Made by a program: the position numbers and the translations under genes. The notes beneath the pieces are model-generated. The model was not told the origin of the DNA, did not search any database, and saw nothing but the letters and a program-made list of their open reading frames with translations. 64,000 bases of DNA from Blastococcus sp. HT6-4 (GTDB lineage Bacteria > Actinomycetota > Actinomycetes > Mycobacteriales > Geodermatophilaceae): contig NZ_CP155551.1 in NCBI RefSeq assembly GCF_039679125.1, forward strand, positions 2,790,001 to 2,854,000, read 5' to 3'. How positions within the stretch are numbered: the stretch's first letter is position 1; each line of letters begins with the position of its first letter. Of the stretch, positions 37,036 to 46,004 are shown in pieces.

Positions 37036-37278
37036 TCAGCGCTCCGGCCCGGCGTCGTGCGGGTCCGGGGTCCGGAAGGGCGGGTCGTCCGGCGGGTCGG
37101 CGTGCTGCCCGCCCGAGTCCGCCGGCGGACGGACGGCCTCGGCGGGGCGGTCGGGCTGCTCGCCCGGCACGCCGAAGCCCTCGGCGGTCGGGGGCGCACC
37201 GGGACCGGGGTCGGCGGCCGGGATGCCGTCGTCGTCCGTGCGACCGGAGAAGGGGTCCAGGGGATCCATCATCGACAT
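37036..37278 (-). CDS. Small acidic Pro/Gly/Asp-rich hypothetical protein
   Basis: 80 residues rich in Pro, Asp and Gly (MSMMDPLDPFSGRTDDDGIP...), probably disordered. It has no membrane helix. Such proteins are common in this family of genomes, but I know no role. The gene is convergent with the PGPGW gene, 22 bases apart. Confidence 0.5.
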   Translation of the reverse strand: MSMMDPLDPFSGRTDDDGIPAADPGPGAPPTAEGFGVPGEQPDRPAEAVRPPADSGGQHADPPDDPPFRTPDPHDAGPER

Positions 37279-37386
37279 GCGCCCTCCCTACCCCGCCTCG
37301 CCGCCGTCCTCCCGTCGGCCACCGGGAGTTCCCCGGCCCGCCCCCCGGGCGTGGGGTGGGAGGGGCCGCCGGGCTACAACTCCTGC

Positions 37387-37848
37387 ATGACCTCCGCACG
37401 GCCGCTCTCCCCCGAACCCCGACTGCGCCGCGCCCGGTTCGCCGACCTCACGCCGTTCGAGGTCTACGGGCTGTGCCGGCTGCGGGTCGACGTGTTCGTC
37501 GTGGAGCAGGAGTGCCCCTACCCGGAGCTAGACGGCCGGGACGTGGAGCCGGCCACCGAGCACCTGTGGTTCGAGGCCGGCGGCGAGGTGCTGGCCACGA
37601 TCCGCGTGCTCGACGACGGCGCCACCCGGGCGATCGGCCGGGTGGCGACCGCCGCGCACGCCCGGGGCCGCGGGCTGGCCGCCCGGCTCATCGAGGAGGG
37701 GATCGGCCGGTGCGGCGGGGCCCCGATCACCCTGGGCGCCCAGGCCCACCTGGAGCCCTGGTACGAGCGGTTCGGGTTCCGCAGGAGCGGACCCGGCTAC
37801 GTCGAGGACGGCATCCCGCACGTGCCGATGCGCCGTGAACCCGCCTGA
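37387..37848 (+). CDS. ElaA-like GNAT N-acetyltransferase
   Basis: 153 residues. FEVYGLCRLRVDVFVVEQECPYPELDGRDVEPATEHLW is the ElaA pattern, and IGRVATAAHARGRGLAARLIEEGI is the acetyl-CoA pyrophosphate loop (R/Q-x-x-G-x-A/G). ITLGAQAHLEPWYERFGFRRSG completes the fold. ElaA's substrate is unknown. Confidence 0.88.
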   Translation: MTSARPLSPEPRLRRARFADLTPFEVYGLCRLRVDVFVVEQECPYPELDGRDVEPATEHLWFEAGGEVLATIRVLDDGATRAIGRVATAAHARGRGLAARLIEEGIGRCGGAPITLGAQAHLEPWYERFGFRRSGPGYVEDGIPHVPMRREPA

Positions 37849-37921
37849 GCGGAGGCGCCCGCGTCGGCCGGTCCCGGCCGCGGTGACCGGGAGCCCGCTC
37901 AGGGTCACCTAACCTGCAGGG

Positions 37922-39370
37922 GTGACGACGGCGACGGAGCTGCCCCCGCCGGCCGCCTCCCCGGGCGTCCGGGACGCCGTGGCGCCGGTGCGCTGGTCGC
38001 CGGTGGAGCTGCTGCCCGCGGTGCTCGTCGCCCTCCTCGGCGGCTGGCTGCTCCGCCCCGGCCACGGGCTCTGGTTCGACGAGCTGTTCACCGCCGAGGT
38101 CGCCCGCCTGCCGCTGGGGGACATCCTCACCGCGATCGCCACCGGCGAGGGCACCACCAGCTACCTGGCCGGCGTGCCGCCGTCCTACAACGCCCCCTAC
38201 TACCTGGTCACGCACGTCTGGATGTCCGTGCCGGGCCTGGGCGGGGACACCTCCCTCCGCGTCCTGTCCCTCCTGGCCACGGCAGGCGGGCTCGCGCTGC
38301 TCACCCGCGCGCTCACCCGCCTCGCGGGCCGGGGCACCGGGGTGCTGGCCGGGCTGGTGCTCGCCGCCAACCCGCTGGTGCTCGAGCAGTCCGTCGAGGC
38401 CCGGAGCTACGGGCTGGCCGTCCTGGCCACCGGGGCCACGGCGCTCGGACTGGTCCGCTGGCTGCAGGAGCCGCCGCGGGGCCTGCTGCTGTTCGGCCTG
38501 GCCGGAGCGGGCATGGGGCTGGCGCACTGGTACGCGGTCACCGTGCTCGCCGCCTTCGTCGTCGCCGCGGTGCTGCTCCGGGGACGGCGGGCCCTGCCCG
38601 TCGTGCTCACGGGGGCGCTGGCCGCCCTGCCGGCCGTGGGCTTCGTGAGCCTCGCCGTCCTGAACGGGACCGGCGCACGCAACGCCGAGCACCTGCGCGA
38701 CACCGACGGCGAACTGGTCGCCCTCGCCGCCGAGGCCTGGGCCGGCGGCCGCACCCCGCTCCTCCACGTGGCGCTGGGGCTGGCCGTGGTGGGGGCCTTC
38801 CGCGCGACCGGCGCCCGGGTGGTCGGCGTCTCGTGGCTGGTCGTGCCGCTGCTGCTGCTGCTGGCCGCCGAGCTGGTGCGGCCGGTGTTCCTCCCCCGCT
38901 ACCTGCTGGCCGGGCTGCTCGGCCTGGGCGTGCTGGCGGCGGCCGGCGCGATGGCGATGCCCCGGGCGGCCCGGATCCCGGTGGCGGCGCTCCTGCTGGG
39001 CTGCTCGCTGCTGGCCTCCGCGCCGCTGGCCGACCGCGGCCCGCGGGAACGGGCCGAGGACGTGGTGGCGGTGCTCGCCGACGTGCAGCAGCCCGGCGAG
39101 CCGATCGTCGCCGCCGACCAGCGGTCGGCCACCGGCCTGGACCACTACGTGCGCACCCTGGCCCCCCGCCTGCGCCCGGACGTCGTGCTGCCCCCGGACG
39201 ACGCACCGGCGGGCGAGGACCGGGTCTGGGTGGTGCGCCGGCTCCTCGGCGGGGAGCCCGAGCCCACCGACGACGACGCCGTCCTCCGGAGCGCCGGCCT
39301 GCGGATCGTCGACCAGTACGACTTCCCGGCGAGCAAGACCGACCTGGTCCTCCAGCTCTGGAGCCGCTGA
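37922..39370 (+). CDS. GT39/ArnT-like membrane glycosyltransferase
   Basis: 482 residues and about 11 helices. The first loop has GLWFDELFTAEVARLPLGDIL, the GT39/GT83 pattern with the acidic residues (D-E) of the active site. VLEQSVEARSYGLAVLATGATAL is the shared E-A/R-x-Y region. This fold transfers sugars from polyprenyl phosphate donors at the outer face. The next genes on the other strand include a GT2 (possible polyprenyl-phosphate sugar synthase), so a link is possible (inference). Confidence 0.8.
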   Translation: MTTATELPPPAASPGVRDAVAPVRWSPVELLPAVLVALLGGWLLRPGHGLWFDELFTAEVARLPLGDILTAIATGEGTTSYLAGVPPSYNAPYYLVTHVWMSVPGLGGDTSLRVLSLLATAGGLALLTRALTRLAGRGTGVLAGLVLAANPLVLEQSVEARSYGLAVLATGATALGLVRWLQEPPRGLLLFGLAGAGMGLAHWYAVTVLAAFVVAAVLLRGRRALPVVLTGALAALPAVGFVSLAVLNGTGARNAEHLRDTDGELVALAAEAWAGGRTPLLHVALGLAVVGAFRATGARVVGVSWLVVPLLLLLAAELVRPVFLPRYLLAGLLGLGVLAAAGAMAMPRAARIPVAALLLGCSLLASAPLADRGPRERAEDVVAVLADVQQPGEPIVAADQRSATGLDHYVRTLAPRLRPDVVLPPDDAPAGEDRVWVVRRLLGGEPEPTDDDAVLRSAGLRIVDQYDFPASKTDLVLQLWSR

Positions 39371-39381
39371 CCCGTCCGAGG

Positions 39382-40077
39382 TCAGCGGCGGCCGCGCACC
39401 GCCCAGGTCAGCGACCGGAGCGACTGCCGCAGCCGCGCCCTCGCCGTCCAGGCCGAGCGGCCCACCGGACGCCGGTCCCGCACGACGGGCACGCTGGCCA
39501 CCGGCCGGCCGGACCGGCCGACGGCGAGGACCACGCTCGGCGCGCCGTGTTCCTGCACGGCGGTCACGACGGCGGCGCGCACCGCGGGCCTCATGGCCAG
39601 GAAGGCCCCGGCGTCCGGCGGCAGCCCGGTCAGCCGGCCGGCCAGGCGCCGGTGCAGCGTGCCGGTGAGCCGCCGCAGCGGGGACTCGTAGCGCCCGCGC
39701 CGCCCGGCGAACACGGCCTCCACGTCGCCGGCGGCCAGCCGGTCGAGGAGCAGCGGCACCGCCTCCGGCGGGTCCTGCAGGTCGGCATCCAGGCACACCC
39801 AGACGTCGGCGGCGGGCTCCGCGGCCAGCCCGCAGGCCAGTGCGGCGTGCTGCCCGACGTTGACCGTCAGCCCGGTGACCGCGATCCGGGCATCCCGGGC
39901 GGCGAGGGCGAGCGCCACGGCCGCGCTGTCGTCCGGCGAGGCGTCGATGACCAGCCGCAGCCGCCACTCGCGGCCGGTCAGCGCGGCGGCCAGCCGGTCG
40001 GCGAGCTCGGGCAGGGTCGCCTCGTTGCCGTACACCGGCACGACGACCGCCACCCGGGACCCGGCTCCGCCGGTCAC
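39382..40077 (-). CDS. Family 2 glycosyltransferase
   Basis: 231 residues, GTG start overlapping the epimerase stop. RVAVVVPVYGNEATLPELADRL and VWVCLDADLQDPPEAVPLLL (DxD-type metal motif) are DPM1/GT2 features. No membrane helices, so it is the soluble synthase type, probably making polyprenyl-phosphate sugar or adding sugar to a glycan. It is the last gene of the aldolase-epimerase-GT2 operon. Confidence 0.85.
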   Translation of the reverse strand: MTGGAGSRVAVVVPVYGNEATLPELADRLAAALTGREWRLRLVIDASPDDSAAVALALAARDARIAVTGLTVNVGQHAALACGLAAEPAADVWVCLDADLQDPPEAVPLLLDRLAAGDVEAVFAGRRGRYESPLRRLTGTLHRRLAGRLTGLPPDAGAFLAMRPAVRAAVVTAVQEHGAPSVVLAVGRSGRPVASVPVVRDRRPVGRSAWTARARLRQSLRSLTWAVRGRR

Positions 40078-40925
40078 CCCGCCGCCCAGGTCCGCGCCAG
40101 CCCCTCGGCGAGGTCCACCGTCGGGGTCCAGCCCAGCAGCCGCCGGGCCAGCGCCGGGTCGCTGACCCAGTCGGCGGTGTCCCAGCCACGCCCGGGGTGG
40201 GCGCCCGGCGCCGTCGCGATCGGGCGGCCGGTGACCCGTTCGGCGGTGGCCACGAGCTCCTCGGTGCTGGTCTGGACGCCGGTGCCGATGTTCAGCACGA
40301 CCCCCGGGGGCAGGTCCTCGTCCACCGCCGCACGGATGCAGGTGTCGACGACGTCGCCGACCCACACCCAGTCTCGCCGGCTCAGCCGGGCGGGCAGGGC
40401 CACCGTCCCGCCGGTGCGCGCGGCGGCCATCACGACCGGGACCAGGCGGGTGGGGTGGTCACCGGGCCCGTAGACCTGGAAGGCCCGCAGCACCACGGCC
40501 CGGACGCCTCGCTCGGCGGCCGCCGCCTGCAGGAGGAGCGAACCGGCCGCCTTGGTCGCGCCGAAGAAGCCGCGCGGCTCCAGGGCGGCGTCCTCGGCCA
40601 GCGGGTGCGGGGCGGCGGCGTACTCGGTCGAGGAGCCCAGCCGCACCACGGCACGGCAGCGCCCGGGCAGGGCGTCGACCAGCCACGGGCTGGTGTTGAC
40701 CGCCGTCGTGGCGGCGCGCTCCTCGGGCGTGGCCTTCGACCGGCCGGCGGCGAGGGCGAACACGACGTCGGGGTCCGCGGCCCGGACCGCGGCCGCGCCG
40801 GCGACCGGGTCGGCGAGGTCGACGTCGCGCCGGGTGAGGCCGGTGACGTGCCAGCCGTCCCGTTCCAGCCGGTCGACCAGGTGCCGGCCGACGAATCCAC
40901 CGGCCCCCGTCACGAGCGCTCTCAC
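40074..40925 (-). CDS. NAD(P)-dependent epimerase/dehydratase with Tyr-to-Phe change
   Basis: 283 residues. RALVTGAGGFVGRHL is the dinucleotide site, RLGSSTEYA the Ser/Thr region and VLRAFQVYGPGDHPTRLVP the substrate side. The catalytic Y-x-x-x-K reads FFGATK, so residue 121 is Phe while Lys125 remains; the DNA codon is TTC. Either the enzyme is inactive or works without the Tyr, or the motif is one residue off. The start overlaps the aldolase stop by four bases. Confidence 0.85.
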   Translation of the reverse strand: MRALVTGAGGFVGRHLVDRLERDGWHVTGLTRRDVDLADPVAGAAAVRAADPDVVFALAAGRSKATPEERAATTAVNTSPWLVDALPGRCRAVVRLGSSTEYAAAPHPLAEDAALEPRGFFGATKAAGSLLLQAAAAERGVRAVVLRAFQVYGPGDHPTRLVPVVMAAARTGGTVALPARLSRRDWVWVGDVVDTCIRAAVDEDLPPGVVLNIGTGVQTSTEELVATAERVTGRPIATAPGAHPGRGWDTADWVSDPALARRLLGWTPTVDLAEGLARTWAAG

Positions 40926-41725
40926 GCCGGCTGCGCCACCCGTGCGGCGGTGTCGTGGGGCGGGGCCGTGACGGCGGCGACGAACGCCTCCCGCAGGGCG
41001 GCGGTGCGCTCGGCACCGGCCCGGCGGAGCTCGTCGAGACCCGCCAGCAGGCGCGGCACCTCCACGAACGGGTCCCGGCCGGCCATGTCGGCGGTGAACG
41101 AACGGCGCAGGAACGTGAACCGGGTGCCGATCCGGACCAGCTCGGCGGCCAGCAGCTCGCCCGGCACCGGGAAGCCCCGGCCCGGGAGGGTCAGGCCCCC
41201 CACCCCGAAGTCCATGGGGACCTGGGCCCGCACCGCGTCGACCGTGCCGTCGACGAGCGGGGCGAACAGCTCGGTGGACCGGCGGTCGATGCGCAGGTCG
41301 TTGAGGCCGACGTAGATCCGCGAGAGCGGCCGCCGCCCGAGCTCGGCCGCGCGGTCGACGGCGTCCTGGGTCTCGACCAGGATGCCCAGGCCGCACCGCC
41401 CCGCGACGAGGTCCAGGGTCCGGTCGATCTCCTCGGTCGAGCGCACCATGGGCAGGAGGAGCTCGTCGGCCCCGCGGGCGACCGCGTCGGCCACCTCGTC
41501 GGCGGTCCACGGCCCGAACCCGTTGATCCGGCAGACCAGGCGGCCCGGGGTCGCCGCGCGCATCCGCGACAGGTCCTCGGGGGTGTCCCCGTTGATCTGG
41601 GTCCCCTCACCCGCCTGGCGCCGCAGCTTGCCGCGCCGCTCCCAGTCGACGACGATCCCGGCCGCACCCGCGGCCACGACGTCGTGACCCCACTGCGGGT
41701 CGACGGTGAAGAGGAACAGGTCCAT
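40922..41725 (-). CDS. HpcH/HpaI aldolase/citrate lyase-family protein
   Basis: 267 residues from the ATG at 41725; an upstream ATG at 41743 lies inside the iron box, so the shorter start is preferred. A TIM barrel of this family is indicated by AGAAGIVVDWERRGK, ADAVARGADELLLPMVRSTEEIDRTLDLVAGRCGLGILVETQDAVDRAAEL and YVGLNDLRIDR. The VETQDAV with its Glu is the metal-site strand. HpcH/HpaI relatives include the siderophore citrate synthase SbnG, which makes the iron box interesting. Product unknown. Confidence 0.8.
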   Translation of the reverse strand: MDLFLFTVDPQWGHDVVAAGAAGIVVDWERRGKLRRQAGEGTQINGDTPEDLSRMRAATPGRLVCRINGFGPWTADEVADAVARGADELLLPMVRSTEEIDRTLDLVAGRCGLGILVETQDAVDRAAELGRRPLSRIYVGLNDLRIDRRSTELFAPLVDGTVDAVRAQVPMDFGVGGLTLPGRGFPVPGELLAAELVRIGTRFTFLRRSFTADMAGRDPFVEVPRLLAGLDELRRAGAERTAALREAFVAAVTAPPHDTAARVAQPA

Positions 41726-41735
41726 GCCGGGCAGC

Positions 41736-41754
41736 TTAGGCATTCCTAACCGAA
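41736..41754. promoter_or_regulatory. DtxR/IdeR-type iron box ahead of the aldolase operon
   Basis: TTAGGCATTCCTAACCGAA matches 14 of 19 positions of the IdeR/DtxR consensus TTAGGTTAGCCTAACCTAA, with TTAGG and CCTAACC intact. It lies in the gap between the ferric transporter ATPase stop (41783) and the aldolase start. Confidence 0.65.
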
Positions 41755-41782
41755 CATCCCGGCCGGGTCCCGGTGCGTCGGC

Positions 41783-42856
41783 TCAGATCGCCGGATCGGC
41801 GACGACGGCGCGCGTGGCGCGCCCGGCCGCCGGGAACGTCAGCGCCGCGCCGACGACCTCGATCGCCACCTCCTGGCCGACCACGGGCAGCTCCGCGCCC
41901 TCCAGCCGGGCGGTCACCGTCGTGCCGTCGGCCAGCGTCAGCCACACGCGGGAGTCGTGTCCGTAGAAGTCCACGCTGCGCACCCGCGCCCGGGCACCCG
42001 GCCCGAGCGGCGCGCCGAGCCGCAGCTGCTCCGGCCGCAGCAGGATCCGGGCCGGGCCGTCGGCTCCCGCCCCCGCGACGGGGAGGGCGCCCAGGACGCA
42101 GTGGGCGTCGCCGTCCCGGATCTCGGCCTCGAGGACCACCGACTCGCCGACGAACGCGGCCACGTCGAGGTCGGCCGGACGGCGGTAGAGCGTCCTCGGG
42201 TCGGTGAGCTGGACCAGCCGCCCGCCGCGCAGGACCGCCACCTGGTCGGCGGTCGACAACGCCTCGGCCTGGTCGTGCGTGACCAGCACGGCGGTCGCGC
42301 CGGCGGCGGTGAGCGCCGCGACGACGGCCCTCCGGGTCTCCTCGCGCAGCGCGGCGTCCAGGGAGGAGAACGGCTCGTCGAGCAGCACGAGGGAGGGCTC
42401 GGGGGCCAGCGCCCGGGCGAGCGCGACGCGCTGCTGCTGGCCGCCGGAGAGCTGGTGCGGCGACCGGTCGGCCAGCGCGGGGTCCAGGCCAACCAGCGCC
42501 AGCAGCTCCGCCACCCGCCCGCGGTCGGCGCGCAGCCGCCGGGGCAGGCCGAACGTGACGTTGCCCGCCACGCTCAGGTGCGGGAACAGGCCACCCTCCT
42601 GCGGCACGAAGCCGATCCCCCGGCGGCGGGCGGGCACGCCCCGCCCGGCACCGGCCACGACCCGGTCGCCGAGGACGACGGTGCCGCTGTCGGGGTCGTC
42701 GAAGCCGGCGACCAGGCGCAGCAGCGTCGTCTTGCCGCAGCCCGAGGGGCCGAGCAGGGCGGTGAGCCCGCCGGCCGGCACGTGCAGGTCCACGCCGGCG
42801 AGGACGGGGGTGGCGCCGAACGCCTTGGACAGACCGGTCACGGTCAGCGAGCTCAT
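41783..42856 (-). CDS. Ferric-iron ABC transporter ATP-binding protein (FbpC-like)
   Basis: 357 residues. Walker [21 protein letters not shown]-loop [15 protein letters not shown], signature [32 protein letters not shown] and the H-loop [11 protein letters not shown] make a complete ATPase. A TOBE-like C-terminal domain follows ([42 protein letters not shown]). Its ATG overlaps the permease stop. FbpC-type is inferred from the substrate-binding protein in the operon. Confidence 0.88.
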   Translation of the reverse strand: MSSLTVTGLSKAFGATPVLAGVDLHVPAGGLTALLGPSGCGKTTLLRLVAGFDDPDSGTVVLGDRVVAGAGRGVPARRRGIGFVPQEGGLFPHLSVAGNVTFGLPRRLRADRGRVAELLALVGLDPALADRSPHQLSGGQQQRVALARALAPEPSLVLLDEPFSSLDAALREETRRAVVAALTAAGATAVLVTHDQAEALSTADQVAVLRGGRLVQLTDPRTLYRRPADLDVAAFVGESVVLEAEIRDGDAHCVLGALPVAGAGADGPARILLRPEQLRLGAPLGPGARARVRSVDFYGHDSRVWLTLADGTTVTARLEGAELPVVGQEVAIEVVGAALTFPAAGRATRAVVADPAI

Positions 42857-44490
42857 GGGGTGAGACCTCGGGGGGTATCGGCCGCGGCGGTGCTGCGGGC
42901 GCCACGGGACAGCAGCACGGTGGCCGGCGCGGAGAGCAGCACCATGACCACCGCGTACGGGGCGGCGGCCCCGTACTCCAGGGCGTTGCTCGCCGACCAG
43001 AACGCGGTGGCGAGGGTGGCCGTCCCGGTGGGGGCCAGGAGCAGGGTCGCGGTGAGCTCGGTGACCACCGCGAGGAAGACCAGGGCCGCGCCGGCGCCGA
43101 GACCCGGCGCGAGCAGCGGGAGGGTGATCCGGCGGAGCCGGTCGGCGCCGGAGGACCCGAGCGAGGCGGCGACGTCGTCGTAGAGCGGCGGGGACTGCTC
43201 GACCGCCGCGCGGACGGTCACGATCGCCCGGGGCAGGAAGAGGATCGCGTAGGCGGCCAGCAGCACCGGAACGGTCTGGTACAGCCACGGCGTGGCCCGG
43301 ATGCTCAGCGTGACCAGGGCCAGCGCGACGACGATGCCGGGCAGCGAGCTGCCCAGGTACGTGGCCCGCTCCAGCAGCGTCGCCACCCGCCCGCGGGCGC
43401 GGACCGCCAGCCACCCGGTCGGCAGGGCCATGGCGGTGGTCAGCACGGCCGCCGTGGCGGCCAGGGCCAGCGTGGTCCCGGTGGTGGCGGCGAGCGCACC
43501 CCACGCGAGGCCGGCCGACGCCCCCCCGGCCAGCCAGTAGGCCAGCGCACCGAGCGGGACCAGGAGGGCCAGGCCGACGAGCCCGGCCAGCGCCAGCAGC
43601 GCCGGCACGGTCAGCGCCCGCAGGTCCACCGGGCGGACGGGACGGGCCGCACCGCGCCCGCTGCCGGCGTAGCCGCGGTGCCCGCGCAGCCGGACCTCGC
43701 CCAGCAGCAGGAGCAGGCAGAGCAGGACGAGGACGCCGGCCAGCATGGTGGCGGCGGGCCCGTTGAAGGTGGCCCGGTACTGGTCGTAGATCGCGGTGGT
43801 GAACGTCGGGTAGCGCAGCATCTGCAGCGCCCCGAACTCGGCCAGCACGTGCAGCGCCACGAGGAGGCCGCCACCCAGCAGGGCCACCCGCAGCTGCGGG
43901 AGCTGCACCCGCCGGAACACCGCCCAGCTCGACAGGCCCAGCCCGCGGGCGGTCTCCTCCAGCGCCGGGTCGAGCCCGCGCAGGGCGGCCACCACGGGCA
44001 GGTACACGAACGGGAAGTACGACAGCGAGACGACCAGCAGCGCCCCGGCGTAGGTGTCCAGCCAGGGCAGCAGCGAGATCCAGGCGAAGCTGTTCACGAA
44101 CGCCGGCACCGCGAGCGGGGCGACCAGCAGCACGTGCCACAGCCGCCGTCCGGGTACCGCCGAGCGCGCCACGAGCCAGGCCGCGCCGACGCCCAGGGCG
44201 GCGGTGACCGCCACGGTGCCCACGACCAGGCGGGTGGTGTTCCAGAGCAGCTCGGCCACCCGCGGGCGGAACACCAGCTCGCGGATGCCCGACCAGCCGA
44301 CGTCCAGCGTGTACCCGGCGATGTAGACCAGCGGCAGGAGCGCCAGCGCGGCGACGCAGACCGCCAGCGCGAGGGTGACCGGCGAGCGCCAAAGCGGCCG
44401 CCGCCCCCTGCCCGCGGACGCACCGGAGCCCCGGACCGCCGGCAGGGCCGGCGCTCCGGGGCCCGGGGTGCGGAGCGCGGGAGGAGTCAG
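42853..44490 (-). CDS. Ferric-iron ABC transporter permease (FbpB-like, duplicated)
   Basis: About 545 residues with 12 helices, formed of two similar permease halves. The EAA-type loops are [27 protein letters not shown] near 170-215 and [27 protein letters not shown] near 435-460, both in the FbpB/SfuB style. The N-terminus is unclear: no ATG, GTG or TTG occurs in frame near the end of the binding-protein gene. The nearest codon is a CTG (44488-44490) overlapping that stop, so a non-standard start or a much earlier one inside the preceding gene is needed. Overlap with the ATPase gene is four bases. Confidence 0.85.
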   Translation of the reverse strand: MTPPALRTPGPGAPALPAVRGSGASAGRGRRPLWRSPVTLALAVCVAALALLPLVYIAGYTLDVGWSGIRELVFRPRVAELLWNTTRLVVGTVAVTAALGVGAAWLVARSAVPGRRLWHVLLVAPLAVPAFVNSFAWISLLPWLDTYAGALLVVSLSYFPFVYLPVVAALRGLDPALEETARGLGLSSWAVFRRVQLPQLRVALLGGGLLVALHVLAEFGALQMLRYPTFTTAIYDQYRATFNGPAATMLAGVLVLLCLLLLLGEVRLRGHRGYAGSGRGAARPVRPVDLRALTVPALLALAGLVGLALLVPLGALAYWLAGGASAGLAWGALAATTGTTLALAATAAVLTTAMALPTGWLAVRARGRVATLLERATYLGSSLPGIVVALALVTLSIRATPWLYQTVPVLLAAYAILFLPRAIVTVRAAVEQSPPLYDDVAASLGSSGADRLRRITLPLLAPGLGAGAALVFLAVVTELTATLLLAPTGTATLATAFWSASNALEYGAAAPYAVVMVLLSAPATVLLSRGARSTAAADTPRGLTP

Positions 44491-45497
44491 AGCAGGCCCA
44501 CTTCCTGCATCAGCTCGGTGACCTGCGGGGCGTTGAGGGAGCCCGGGTCGACGGTGGGCGCCTGCAGCTCCGCCAGCGGCGGCAGCGCCTCGGCGGAGGG
44601 GACGCCGGTCCCGACGGCGTACTCCAGGGCGCTGCTGTCGGCCAGCCGCTCCTGGGCCGCACGGCTCGTGAGGTACTCGACCAGCTGCTGGGCCTGCTCG
44701 GGCTGGTCGGAGGAGGCGAGCACCCCGGCCCCCGAGACGCTGAGGAAGGCGCCCGGGTCCTGGTTGCGGAAGTAGTGCAGCTCGGCGTCGTCGCCGATGA
44801 GCCCGTTCTGGGCCTGGTCGCGGAACCAGTAGTAGTGGTACGTGATGCCGACCGGGACCTCGCCCTCGTCGACGGCCTTCATGATCGCGGTGTTGCTCGC
44901 GTAGATCTCGGCGTTGCGCTCCAGCCCGGCGAGCCACTCACGGGTCGCCTCCTCGCCCTCCAGCTCCAGGACGGCACTGACGATCGCCTGGAAGTCCGCC
45001 CCGCCGGCCGCGATGCCGACCCGGCCCTGCCACTCGGGGTCGGCGAGGTCGAGCATCGACTCCGGGAGCTCGTCCTCGGCGATCAGCGCCGGGTTGTGGA
45101 TCAGCGCGGTCGAGCGGGCGGCGAAACCGACCCAGTTGCCCGACGACGGCCGGAACTGCTCCTCGACCTGGCCGAGGGTGCCCTCCTCCAGCGGCGCGAG
45201 CAGCCCGGCCTCGTCCACGGCGGAGATGGCCGGGCTGTTCTCGGTGAGGAAGACGTCGGCCGGCGAGGCCTCGCCCTCCTCGACGATCTGGTTGGCCAGC
45301 TCGGAGTCGTTCGCGTCGCGGAACTCCAGCTCGATGCCCGTCTCCGCGGTGAAGTCCTCGAGCATCGTGCGGACCAGGCTCTCGTGCTGGGCGCTGTACA
45401 CGGTCAGCGTGTCGGTGTCCGAGCCGCAGGCGGCCAGCGACGCCGCGAGGGTGAGGGTGGAGACGACGCCGACGGTCGAGCGCCCGAGCCTGGTCAC
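44487..45497 (-). CDS. Ferric-iron ABC transporter substrate-binding lipoprotein (FutA/FbpA-like)
   Basis: 336 residues from a GTG at 45497 (AGGAGG 6 bases upstream). Signal peptide with lipobox LAAC, then LTVYSAQHESLVRTMLEDFTAETGIELEFRD, the FbpA/FutA opening. ADVFLTENSPAISAVDEAGLL and VPVGITYHYYWFRDQAQNG follow. The TYHYYW tyrosines are those that bind Fe(III) in this family. An iron box lies 17 bases before the start. It probably binds free or weakly chelated ferric iron. First gene of the transporter operon. Confidence 0.92.
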   Translation of the reverse strand: MTRLGRSTVGVVSTLTLAASLAACGSDTDTLTVYSAQHESLVRTMLEDFTAETGIELEFRDANDSELANQIVEEGEASPADVFLTENSPAISAVDEAGLLAPLEEGTLGQVEEQFRPSSGNWVGFAARSTALIHNPALIAEDELPESMLDLADPEWQGRVGIAAGGADFQAIVSAVLELEGEEATREWLAGLERNAEIYASNTAIMKAVDEGEVPVGITYHYYWFRDQAQNGLIGDDAELHYFRNQDPGAFLSVSGAGVLASSDQPEQAQQLVEYLTSRAAQERLADSSALEYAVGTGVPSAEALPPLAELQAPTVDPGSLNAPQVTELMQEVGLL

Positions 45498-45513
45498 GTG
45501 TGTCCTCCTGCTG

Positions 45514-45532
45514 ATAGGCGAGGCACACCTAA
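45514..45532. promoter_or_regulatory. DtxR/IdeR-type iron box ahead of the ferric transporter
   Basis: ATAGGCGAGGCACACCTAA matches 14 of 19 positions of the (reverse-complemented) IdeR/DtxR consensus TTAGGTTAGGCTAACCTAA. It lies just upstream of the binding-protein gene, so Fe(II)-loaded repressor should switch off the transporter. Confidence 0.7.
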
Positions 45533-45596
45533 GCATGCCCGGTCCGGCGCCGATGAGCCGCCCACCCCGCCGGTGCGGTGCGCTACAACGGACGGC

Positions 45597-45941
45597 GTGA
45601 CCTCTCCCGGCCCCGTCGGCCCCATGGACCCGCCCGGCGGCGCCGACGCCGTGCTGCTGCGGGAGGCCGCGGACCGGCTGGACCTGCTGGCCGACCGGAC
45701 CACTCCCGGCGACTGGCGCCTGGACGGGCTCCTGGCCAGCCGGCCCGAGGTCGTCGCCCACGCCCCCGACGGCGGGACCGAGCACGTCGCCGAGGCGCGG
45801 GCCCGGAGCGGCGCCTGGATCGCCGCCCTCTCCTCCGCGCTGGCCGGCCCGCTCGCGGCCTGGCTCCGGGCCGCCGCCGACGGACCGGCGCACCCGGCCG
45901 CGGTCGAGGTGGCCCGGCACCTCGTCGCCCGCCTGCCCTGA
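45597..45941 (+). CDS. Hypothetical protein with Asp/Ala-rich helical core
   Basis: 114 residues from a GTG at 45597. After a Pro-rich start comes LLREAADRLDLLADRTTPGDWRLDGLLASRPEVVAHAPDGGTEHVAEARARSGAWIAALSSALAGPLAAWLRAAADG. The LREAADRLDLLADRTTPGDWRL and PEVVAHA patterns are frequent in uncharacterised actinobacterial proteins. It is soluble and divergent from the iron operon, sharing its upstream region. No function assigned. Confidence 0.6.
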   Translation: MTSPGPVGPMDPPGGADAVLLREAADRLDLLADRTTPGDWRLDGLLASRPEVVAHAPDGGTEHVAEARARSGAWIAALSSALAGPLAAWLRAAADGPAHPAAVEVARHLVARLP

Positions 45942-46004
45942 GCGGCGCACGCTTCGGGACCGGCCGGGCGGGGAGAACGCCGCCGGACTGGGTAGGCGGC
46001 GGGG

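Noticed and set aside
44491-44937. Extended permease start at 44937 inside the binding-protein gene
   Set aside because: It would add about 150 residues of Arg-rich sequence with no homology, overlapping a well-supported gene.
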